From NCBI GenBank assembly GCA_035534455.1, contig DATLRV010000002.1, forward strand, positions 31,467 through 95,466: a DNA stretch of 64,000 bases, read 5' to 3'. The first letter of the stretch is position 1; every line of letters starts with the position of its first letter. This DNA comes from JAJYVT01 sp035534455. GTDB taxonomy: Bacteria; Actinomycetota; Acidimicrobiia; Acidimicrobiales; RAAP-2. Of this stretch, positions 57,915 to 64,000 are shown piece after piece. The translations under genes were made by a program, and so were the position numbers. The notes below the pieces were generated by a model. That model was not told where the DNA came from. It did no database searches and worked only from the letters and a program-made list of their open reading frames with translations.

Positions 57915-60476
57915 ATGGTGCAGGCCCTCGACGACGACCGTCCACGCCGGCTCCGGCCCGGGATGCCGACCGGGGGCGCCGAAGAGGCCATGGCGGAGGG
58001 GGGCGGCGTTCCCGGGCTGGCGACGATCGGCGGTCGCCAGCCGCGGGTGCCGCCGCACGACCTGGACGCCGAGGAGTCGCTCCTCGGGGCCATGCTCCTG
58101 TCCGGCGACGCCGTCGGCGCGGCCATCGAGACCTGCAGCGCCGCGGACTTCTACAAGCCCGCACACGGCCACATCTTCTCGGCGGTCGTCAGCCTCTTCG
58201 AGGCGGGCGAGCCGGTGGACGCGATCACCGTCGCCGACGAGCTCCGCCGCCGCGGGCTGATCGACCAGGTGGGGGACCCCACCGTGCTCGTGTCGCTCCA
58301 GGCCAACACGCCGTCGCTCGCCAACGCCGGCCACTACGCGCGCATCGTCGAGGAGCACGCGCTGCTGCGGCGGCTCATCGGGGTCGCCGGCGAGCTCGCC
58401 GAGCTCGGCTACGCCGTGCCCGACGATGTCACAGCGACCATCGACGAGGCGGAGCGGCTGGTCTTCGACCTCTCCGAGCGCCGGACGGCCGACTCGGTGG
58501 AGGCCCTCCGGAACCTCATCGGTCCGAGCCTCGACCGGATCGAGGAGCTCTCGCACCGGAGCAGCCGCATCACGGGGGTCGCGACCGGCTTCAGCGAGCT
58601 CGACGAGATCCTCGCGGGACTCCAGCCGGCGAGCCTCACGATCGTCGGAGCCAGGCCGGCGATGGGCAAGACGAGCTTCGCCCTCGGGATGCTCGCACAC
58701 GTCGGCACGGTCCTCCGTCGCCCGGCGCTGCTCTTCTCGCTCGAGATGGGCCATCTCGAGCTCACCCAGCGGCTGCTCGCGTCGGAGGCCCGAGTCGACG
58801 CGCAGAGGATGCGCACCGGCCACCTGCACGACAGCGACTGGTCGAAGGTCGGCGCGGCCGTGAGCAGGCTGAGCGAGTCGACGATCTTCATCGACGAGAA
58901 CCCGCATCTGTCGGTCATGGACATCCGCGCACGCGCCCGGCGGCTCAAGAAGAGCGAGGGCGACCTCGGCCTCGTCGTCGTCGACTACCTGCAGCTCATG
59001 ACCGGAAGGGCCAGGGCCGAGAACCGCCAGGTGGAGGTCTCCGAGATCAGCCGCGGCCTCAAGATCCTCGCGAGGGAGCTCGAGTGCCCGGTGGTCGCCC
59101 TCTCCCAGCTCTCCCGGAACCTCGAAGCCCGCCAGGACAAGCGGCCGATGCTGTCGGACCTGAGAGAGTCGGGGTGCATGCCCGCCTCCACCCGGTTGCT
59201 GCGGGCGGACACCGGTGAGGAGGTCACCCTGGGCGAGCTCGTGCTGAGCCAAGAGCAGCCGCTGGTGTGGTCGTTGGACGACGAGACGTGGAAGCTCGTG
59301 CCGCGCCGGCTGGTGAAGGCGTTCCCGTCCGGTCGCAAGCCGGTGTTCCGGCTCCTTCTCCGGTCCGGCTACGAGGTCGAGGCGACCGCGAACCACAAGT
59401 TCCGCACCCTCGACGGCTGGCGGCAGCTCGGGGAGATCTCGTTCGGGGAGCACCTCGCGGTGCCGCGTCGAATCGGCGAGCCGGCGGCGGCACGCGGGGG
59501 ATGGTCCGACGACGAGCTCGTCCTCCTTGCGCATCTCCTGGGTGCCGGCTCGATCGGTCCGACCGCGGTCACGTACGCCACGCCCCACCTCGACAACCGG
59601 CGTGTCGTGGAGGAGACGGCGCGGCGGCTCTTCGGCATCGAGCTCGAGGGGGACCCACGGGGGAACACCTGGCTTCTGGGGTTCCGGTCACCGGTTCGCT
59701 CGCCGGCCGGGCGCCGGCACCCCGTGCGCAATTGGCTCGAGCCCGACGGCCTGTGGGGGAGGCGGCGTCACGACACGTTCATCCCCGAGTCGGTGCTCGG
59801 GCTCGGGGATCGGCAGCTTGCGCTCTTCCTCTGGCATCTCTGGGCGGCCGACGGATCCGTCTCGCTGCGCCGGCGGGAGGGCCGAGATCCGTCCCTCCGC
59901 GTGCGCTACGCCACCACCAGCCGACGTCTGGCGGACGGAGTCCGGCGAGCGCTGCTGCGTCTCGGTGTCCGCTCCGAGGTGGCCGCCGCCCACAAGATCG
60001 GCCCCCGCTCGTGCTGGAACGTCACCGTGACGGGCAGGCCAGACCTCGTGCGATTCCTCACGACGGCCGGCTGCCACGGCGCACGAAGCCCCGGGGTCGG
60101 GCCGGCGCTCGACATGCTGGCGACGACAACGGCGGTCGATGACACCGGCGACTCGGCGACGTGCGGGACCTCGGACGTCGTGTGGGACGAAGTGGTCGAG
60201 GTCACGGCGGTTGGCGTGCAGCCGACCTTCGACGCAACCGTCGAGGGAACCCACAACTTCGTCGCGAACGGGATCATCGCCCACAACTCCTTGGAGCAGG
60301 ACGCGGACGTGGTGGTCTTCATCTTTCGTGAAGAGCTCTACGACCCCGAGACGCCCATCGACCGTCGAGGCCTGGCGGAGATCATCGTGGCCAAGCACCG
60401 AAACGGTCCGACGGGATCCGCGCACCTCGTCTTCCTCGGGCAGTACGCCCGGTTCGACAATCTCCAGCAGGTGTAG
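57915..60476 (+). CDS. dnaB: replicative DNA helicase DnaB, intein-containing precursor
   Basis: An 853-residue precursor that would splice to a 482-residue DnaB. The N-terminal domain starts near residue 45 (PPHDLDAEESLLGAMLLSGD). The RecA-like domain has Walker A GARPAMGKTSFAL, Walker B LVVVDYLQLM and the SQLSRNLEARQDKRPMLSDL segment. The intein splits SDLRESG from SLEQDADVVVF, in the most conserved part of the ATPase core. Arg finger and C-terminal AEIIVAKHRNGPTG follow. ATG 57915 has an AAGGTAGG site. Both extein halves are intact, so a working helicase is expected only after splicing. Confidence 0.96.
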   Translation: MVQALDDDRPRRLRPGMPTGGAEEAMAEGGGVPGLATIGGRQPRVPPHDLDAEESLLGAMLLSGDAVGAAIETCSAADFYKPAHGHIFSAVVSLFEAGEPVDAITVADELRRRGLIDQVGDPTVLVSLQANTPSLANAGHYARIVEEHALLRRLIGVAGELAELGYAVPDDVTATIDEAERLVFDLSERRTADSVEALRNLIGPSLDRIEELSHRSSRITGVATGFSELDEILAGLQPASLTIVGARPAMGKTSFALGMLAHVGTVLRRPALLFSLEMGHLELTQRLLASEARVDAQRMRTGHLHDSDWSKVGAAVSRLSESTIFIDENPHLSVMDIRARARRLKKSEGDLGLVVVDYLQLMTGRARAENRQVEVSEISRGLKILARELECPVVALSQLSRNLEARQDKRPMLSDLRESGCMPASTRLLRADTGEEVTLGELVLSQEQPLVWSLDDETWKLVPRRLVKAFPSGRKPVFRLLLRSGYEVEATANHKFRTLDGWRQLGEISFGEHLAVPRRIGEPAAARGGWSDDELVLLAHLLGAGSIGPTAVTYATPHLDNRRVVEETARRLFGIELEGDPRGNTWLLGFRSPVRSPAGRRHPVRNWLEPDGLWGRRRHDTFIPESVLGLGDRQLALFLWHLWAADGSVSLRRREGRDPSLRVRYATTSRRLADGVRRALLRLGVRSEVAAAHKIGPRSCWNVTVTGRPDLVRFLTTAGCHGARSPGVGPALDMLATTTAVDDTGDSATCGTSDVVWDEVVEVTAVGVQPTFDATVEGTHNFVANGIIAHNSLEQDADVVVFIFREELYDPETPIDRRGLAEIIVAKHRNGPTGSAHLVFLGQYARFDNLQQV
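59175..60287 (+). mobile_element. DnaB intein, 371 residues, with degenerate homing endonuclease
   Basis: Residues Cys421 to Asn791 of the precursor. Block A begins CMPASTRLLRADTGEEV, block B has EATANHKFRTLDGWRQL with the Thr-x2-His motif, block F is QPTFDATVEGTHNFVANG and block G ends GIIAHN before Ser+1, so splicing residues are complete. Two LAGLIDADG helices are present: LLAHLLGAG, where Ala544 replaces the metal-binding acid, and LWHLWAADG with Asp646 kept. Splicing should work; DNA cleavage probably does not. The site is the same SDLRESG position used by inteins in cyanobacterial and, as I recall, mycobacterial DnaB. Confidence 0.95.
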
Positions 60477-60493
60477 CGACGCGCGCCCCGCCC

Positions 60494-61249
60494 TCAGGGC
60501 TCGAACCGGAACCCGATGCCGCGCACGGTGACCAAGTGGCGCGGGTGTGCGGGGTCGGCTTCGATCTTGCGCCGCAGGCGCTTCACGTGGGTGTCGAGGG
60601 TGCGGGTGTCCGCGAGCTCCTGGTCCCACCAGAGCCGGTCGATGCACCAGTCGCGGGTGACCACCTGGCCGGGTTGGGCCATCAGCAGGGCGAGGAGGTC
60701 GAACTCCTTTCGCGAGAGCTCGACGGGGTTGCCGTTCACCGTCACTTCCCGGCGCGCGGCGTCCAAAGTGACCGAGCCCTGCACGAGGACGTCGTCTCCG
60801 GACACCGGCATCGACGCCCCGCGGCGGAGCACCGCCCGCATGCGCGCCACGAGCTCTCGGAGTCGGAAGGGCTTGGCGACGTAGTCGGCGGCCCCCACCT
60901 CCAGGCCGACGACGACGTCCACCTCGGCGTCGCGAGCGGTCACCATGATGATCGGGACGGGGGCCGCGGCGCGCATCCGCTGGCAGAGCTCGACTCCGGA
61001 CTGGTCCGGGAGCATCACGTCGAGCAGCACGAGGTCGGGATGGACGCGGTGGAAGAGCCGGAGCGCCTCGTGACCGTCGGCGGCCAGCTCCACGGTGAAG
61101 CCCTCCTGCGCGAGGCCCGACGCGAGCGCCTCGCGGTAGGCCTCCTCGTCGTCGACGACGAGGACGACCGGGCGCCGGTCGCGCGCGGTACCCGACCTGC
61201 GGTGGCCTGGCCCCTCCACCTGCTCTCCGAGGGGCGTGCCGAGGGTCAT
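60494..61249 (-). CDS. OmpR/PhoB-type response regulator
   Basis: A 251-residue two-component regulator. After ~25 variable residues the receiver domain starts (VVLVVDDEEAYREALASGL), with phospho-acceptor Asp in LVLLDVMLPDQSGVELC and the Lys of AADYVAKPFRLRELVARM; the C-terminal winged helix contains LSRKEFDLLALLMAQPGQVV and TLDTHVKRLRRKIE. ATG 61249 is the only start near the receiver but has a poor ribosome site. No histidine kinase gene is adjacent, so the partner is elsewhere. RegX3- or MtrA-like regulators are the nearest types by eye. Confidence 0.9.
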   Translation of the reverse strand: MTLGTPLGEQVEGPGHRRSGTARDRRPVVLVVDDEEAYREALASGLAQEGFTVELAADGHEALRLFHRVHPDLVLLDVMLPDQSGVELCQRMRAAAPVPIIMVTARDAEVDVVVGLEVGAADYVAKPFRLRELVARMRAVLRRGASMPVSGDDVLVQGSVTLDAARREVTVNGNPVELSRKEFDLLALLMAQPGQVVTRDWCIDRLWWDQELADTRTLDTHVKRLRRKIEADPAHPRHLVTVRGIGFRFEP

Positions 61250-61716
61250 GCCGCGTCGTCGGGCGGTCGCACGGCGTAGAGGTGCGACCGCCCGGTCCTC
61301 GTCGGGCGCCACGAGCACGACGGGTGCGCGTGGCGGCTACCGGAGGAAGGAGGCGGGGTCGGGGAGCGGGGGGAGTGCCCCCCTGACACCGCCTCCCGGC
61401 GCAGGCGGATCCAGACCCGCGCGAGCGTGGTGGCCGCCGTCCGCCGGCGAGCCGGCATCGGGACGACGCCGGCGAGCGCTGGTGCGGTGAGGACGCGTGT
61501 CGCTCCAGTCGAGTCCGTCGCGGTCCCGTCCTGACCGCGCCCTCCGTCGCAGGCCTGCCGACCCATCGACGGCAACGGTAGGGAAGGGAGGTGAACGGAC
61601 CGCGAAGCGACGCCTACAGGAAGATTGCCCCGCGGTGAACTCTTCGGCGCCCTGCCGCCACGTGCCGGCCGGGCGCCGGCGCCCCTGCGAGGAGGCCCCG
61701 GTACGCTCGTCGCTCG
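61250..61716. other. 467-bp region without a convincing gene
   Basis: Between the leftward response regulator and the rightward PPOX gene. A leftward ATG frame, 61246-61566, ends with an ATGA overlap on the regulator start but has Pro/Arg/Ser-rich, non-domain-like sequence, and I do not accept it without further support. A strong hairpin sits at 61261-61293. No promoter could be assigned with confidence. Confidence 0.5.
61261..61293. promoter_or_regulatory. 12-bp perfect inverted repeat before the response regulator
   Basis: GGGCGGTCGCAC (61261-61272) and GTGCGACCGCCC (61282-61293) form a perfect 12-bp stem with a 9-base loop. It ends 12 bp upstream of the regulator's start codon, so it lies in its leader RNA or, as DNA, could be an operator. 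Confidence 0.55.
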
Positions 61717-62178
61717 ATGGCCAACCTGCGCCGGGAGATCGCCATGTCGCAGGCGGAGGTCACCGCGTTCCTCGCCGAGCGTCGGAACGCGACGCTGTGC
61801 ACCCTCAACCCGGACGGCTCCATCCACGCCGTCGCCATGTGGTACGGGTTCCTCGGGGGTCGCCTCGCGGTGCACACCAAGGCGAAGTCGCAGAAGGCGA
61901 GGAATCTCGCGCGCGATGCCCGCATGACCTGCCTCGTCGAGGCAGGGGAGCGCTACGAGGAGCTACGAGGGGTCGAGCTCGTCGGAAAGGCCGTGCTCGT
62001 CGACGACCCCGATGAGGTCTTCGCGGTGGGCGCGAGCGTCTTCGACCGCTACGTCGCGCCGTACACGGAGGACGCGCACGGATCGGTAGAGGCCATGCTC
62101 CGCAAGCGGGTGGCGCTCGTTCTCGACGTGGAGCGGACCGTGAGCTGGGACCACCGCAAGCTCGCCACTCTCGCGTAG
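61717..62178 (+). CDS. PPOX-class F420-dependent oxidoreductase-like protein
   Basis: A 153-residue split-barrel flavin/deazaflavin protein. The N-terminus FLAERRNATLCTLNPDGSIH is the typical strand-turn-strand of the pyridoxamine-phosphate-oxidase fold, and VHTKAKSQKARNLARDARMT holds the phosphate- or cofactor-binding Lys/Arg cluster. It looks like actinobacterial F420-dependent reductases rather than PdxH. Two starts are possible, ATG 61717 and ATG 61744. Substrate unknown. Confidence 0.85.
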   Translation: MANLRREIAMSQAEVTAFLAERRNATLCTLNPDGSIHAVAMWYGFLGGRLAVHTKAKSQKARNLARDARMTCLVEAGERYEELRGVELVGKAVLVDDPDEVFAVGASVFDRYVAPYTEDAHGSVEAMLRKRVALVLDVERTVSWDHRKLATLA

Positions 62179-62234
62179 CTCGAGATCACGACCTCGATTC
62201 TCTACGGCCCGACTCGAGCCGGAGCGCCACAGCG

Positions 62235-62819
62235 TCAATGCGTCGCCGCCCTGGCCGCCTTCGCGACTGCGGCCGCTTTTGCGACCTTCGCGACCTTCGC
62301 GACCTTCGCGCCCTTCGCGCCCTTTGCGCCCTTTGCGGCCCCCGACTGCTTCTTCTCGGCCGCGCGCCGCTTCGCTTTGCGCTCGTGGCGGGCGGTGCGG
62401 CGGGAGCCGACCGAGCTGGCCAGGAGCGTGAGGCCGATGCCCGCGAGCCAGGTGTCCTTGGCAAGCGCCGTGCCGTCCTTGCTCGGGCGCACGCTGCCCT
62501 CCTGACGCATCCCCGGCGTCCTCAGGTAGAGGCCCAGGAGTCCGCCCGCGAACGACGTGAGCGCGAGACCGGCGAGCCCGTCGCCGATGACGACCGGCAT
62601 GAGCAGCGCGCCGCCCAGCGCGACCTCCGACGCTGCGAGCGCCTTGCCGAACTGCTCGGGCGGCGCGTTCTCGAGGAGCGGGTACGCCCCCGAGGCGAAG
62701 TCGTGCAGCTGTTGGTGGGTCTCCTTGTCCGCCTGGAGCTTGGTGAGCCCCGAGTTCAGGATGAACGCACCGGCCGCCAGCCGGACTGGGACGTTGGAAA
62801 TTCTTGAACGGTGTCTCAC
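62235..62819 (-). CDS. DoxX-like membrane protein with Lys/Ala-rich tail
   Basis: A 194-residue protein. Residues ~1-140 resemble DoxX: RLAAGAFILNSGLTKLQADK, then helices ASEVALGGALLMPVVIGDGL, LTSFAGGLLGLYLRT and TWLAGIGLTLLASSVG. The last ~50 residues are very basic and repetitive, with KGAKGAK and KVAKVAK blocks like histone-H1-type tails, encoded by 9-bp units around 62270-62335. GTG 62819 is the probable start. Function unknown; DoxX proteins are linked to redox or sulfur metabolism at the membrane. Confidence 0.8.
   Translation of the reverse strand: MRHRSRISNVPVRLAAGAFILNSGLTKLQADKETHQQLHDFASGAYPLLENAPPEQFGKALAASEVALGGALLMPVVIGDGLAGLALTSFAGGLLGLYLRTPGMRQEGSVRPSKDGTALAKDTWLAGIGLTLLASSVGSRRTARHERKAKRRAAEKKQSGAAKGAKGAKGAKVAKVAKVAKAAAVAKAARAATH
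62270..62335. repeat. 9-bp tandem repeats in the DoxX tail
   Basis: About seven units of ttcgcgacc / ttcgcgccc / tttgcgccc type encode alternating KVA and KGA tripeptides in the minus-strand DoxX-like gene. Confidence 0.8.
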
Positions 62820-62967
62820 GTCCTGAAGGTACCCGGGCCTTCGGATGCCGACACCCGAGACCCCGACCAGCGGGACTCCGTCCCGGAAGGTCTCCGACCC
62901 GGAAGGCCTCCGTCCCGGAAGGCCCGTTGCCTACCGGCGCCAGCGTTTTGCGGGCACGTCGGGTGAC

Positions 62968-63606
62968 TCAAGGAGACGGCAGCACGAAGCTTGCGGCGAG
63001 CCATCGTGCGGCAGCCTCCGCGGCGGCGCCATCGCGCCGCCGGAGCGCGTGGTCGCCACCCTCGATCCAGACATGGTGCACGCGGCCAGGGATCGACGCC
63101 GCCGCCGTTTCGAGCTCCTCCCTCGTCCCGAACGCATCTCGAGTACCCGAGACGAACAGGCACGGCACGCGGAGGTCCGGGAAGTGGGCGGTGCGGAGCC
63201 GATCCGGCCGGCCCGGAGGATGGAGGGGGTAGCTGACCAGCAGCAGTCCCGCCGAAGGCAGTCCAGCTGCGGTCACCTGCGAGCAGATCCGCCCACCCAT
63301 CGAGCGTCCGCCGAGCACGAGTTCGCCCGTCCCGACGCCGAGTCGGTCGGCCAACGCGGTTGCTCGCTCTCGCACGGCTGCCTCCAGCGTGCCCGCCGGA
63401 TCCGGCCGACGCCGCCCGGCGAGGCGGTAGGGGAAGTCCATTCGTTCGACCACGACCCCGGTCGCCGTGAGCGCCTCCGCCAACACCACGATGGCGGGAC
63501 TGTCGGCCGATCCGCCGGCTCCCGGAGCGAGAAGGACCCCTGCGATCCGCTTGCGCCCCCGCGCCCGGGTTTCCCCAGGTCGGGACGTGTACGGCGCCCC
63601 TGCCAC
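62968..63606 (-). CDS. KANL3/Tex30-like alpha/beta hydrolase
   Basis: A 212-residue alpha/beta hydrolase. VLLAPGAGGSADSPAIVVLA is the early oxyanion/strand segment, the nucleophile elbow is LGGRSMGGRICS, the acid lies in VSGTRDAFGT and the histidine in IEGGDHALRRRDG. The GGRSMGGR elbow and compact size are typical of the KANL3/Tex30-like family of small hydrolases. GTG 63606 with a GGGAG site is chosen; the frame upstream to 63783 has no similarity. Substrate unknown. Confidence 0.85.
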   Translation of the reverse strand: MAGAPYTSRPGETRARGRKRIAGVLLAPGAGGSADSPAIVVLAEALTATGVVVERMDFPYRLAGRRRPDPAGTLEAAVRERATALADRLGVGTGELVLGGRSMGGRICSQVTAAGLPSAGLLLVSYPLHPPGRPDRLRTAHFPDLRVPCLFVSGTRDAFGTREELETAAASIPGRVHHVWIEGGDHALRRRDGAAAEAAARWLAASFVLPSP

Positions 63607-63765
63607 GGCTCCCGACGGTAGCGGGTTCGACCGGCCCGAGAAGTTCCGTGTGGCAAGCAACTTGTTGCAGCAGTAGATTTGTGAACACGAGGGGAGGGGC
63701 CGCCCACGGCTCCCGGGCATCTCCCGGTACAGAGCAGGACTCAGGGATGGGGAGGGGATGGACCG

Positions 63766-64000
63766 TTGAGAAGGTGTACCCACGCGCTCGAACGCGCCTC
63801 AGTGGTGGCTGCACTCTGTGCCGCCACGACCGTATTCGCCAGCGGGTTGACGGCATACCCGACCGCCGCTGGCGCGACAACCGTGCCGACGGCGTCCATC
63901 ACGGCCACAAGCTCCCCGCCGGTCCCTTCGACCGGTTCAGCGTTGTCAGCCGGATCTCTCACGATCACGTTGGATGCTGCGGCATCGCTCCCGACAGGAG
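63766..64000 (+). CDS. exported protein, N-terminal fragment
   Basis: An open frame from TTG 63766 to the window edge (78 codons, no stop). It has a Sec-type signal: RRCTHALERA, hydrophobic SVVAALCAATTVFASGLTA and a likely cleavage near AGA. A Thr/Ser/Pro-rich stretch (TTVPTASITATSSPPVPSTG) and then a beta-like SLTITLDAAAS follow. A GGAGGGG ribosome site lies 9-15 bases upstream; a nearby ATG runs into a stop after three codons. The DNA is clearly less GC-rich than its neighbours. The rest lies outside the window, so the product is unidentified. Confidence 0.65.
   Translation, partial: MRRCTHALERASVVAALCAATTVFASGLTAYPTAAGATTVPTASITATSSPPVPSTGSALSAGSLTITLDAAASLPTG

Noticed and set aside
61246..61566. 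106-codon leftward ORF ending with an ATGA overlap on the response regulator
   Set aside because: The overlap is suggestive, but the protein is Pro/Arg/Ser-rich without secondary-structure pattern and contains the strong hairpin. No evidence of coding.
1..64000. tRNA, rRNA, riboswitch, insertion sequence or prophage genes
   Set aside because: I looked in the intergenic gaps and among the ORFs and found no cloverleaf, rRNA stretch, transposase, integrase or known aptamer pattern. A covariance-model search would be decisive.

Overview
The window comes from a very GC-rich actinobacterium. It is centred on the chromosomal origin: dnaA, dnaN, recF, dciA, gyrB and gyrA run leftward, and rpmH, rnpA, yidD, yidC, jag, rsmG, parA and parB run rightward. 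Gene order closely follows the mycobacterial origin, including the outlying trxA-trxB, murJ, DUF6049 and CCA-transferase block and the PadR-ino1, DUF5318, rpsF-ssb-rpsR-rplI-dnaB block. Heavy GTG start use, an F420-type luciferase-like oxidoreductase and an F420-type PPOX protein fit Actinomycetota. A deep lineage such as Acidimicrobiia is my guess and is not proven by the sequence.

Region 1 (1-10.8 kb). After the tail of an ABC-F ATPase, a leftward run encodes a nucleobase permease, a cytosine-deaminase-like amidohydrolase, a CE4-fold deacetylase/imidase, an agmatinase-family ureohydrolase, an N-carbamoyl-beta-alanine amidohydrolase, a dihydropyrimidinase and a luciferase-like oxidoreductase. 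Together these read as uptake and stepwise ring opening of pyrimidine, hydantoin or related N-heterocycles. A rightward PLP decarboxylase follows.

Region 2 (10.8-21.5 kb). Nine leftward, mostly start/stop-overlapping genes form a histidine-utilisation operon: IclR regulator, HisC-like aminotransferase, hutU, hutH, an M20 amidohydrolase, hutF, hutI, a glycosylasparaginase-like Ntn hydrolase and a DppA-type D-aminopeptidase. No hutG is present; the M20 enzyme may fill that step.

Region 3 (21.5-26.3 kb). An HtrA-type membrane protease, a DMT transporter and a RodZ-like HTH/membrane protein.

Region 4 (26.3-42.4 kb). The origin region. DnaA-box-like sites lie in the dnaA-dnaN gap and upstream of dnaA. 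parS-like sites lie upstream of parA, beside an orphan LAGLIDADG protein. GyrB carries two unexpected residues, and rsmG has no ATG, GTG or TTG start.

Region 5 (42.4-54 kb). Envelope and redox genes: a CwlM-like pseudo-amidase, trxA, trxB, a small membrane protein, degV, murJ, the DUF6049 gene, the CCA-adding enzyme, ino1 and its PadR neighbour, which has a 19-bp palindrome over its promoter region.

Region 6 (54-64 kb). DUF5318, panB, rpsF, ssb, rpsR, rplI and dnaB. dnaB is interrupted by a 371-residue intein whose first LAGLIDADG motif has lost its acidic residue. Then follow an OmpR-type response regulator, a PPOX protein, a DoxX-like protein, a KANL3/Tex30-like hydrolase and the start of an exported protein.

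I saw no rRNA, tRNA, CRISPR array, insertion sequence or prophage.
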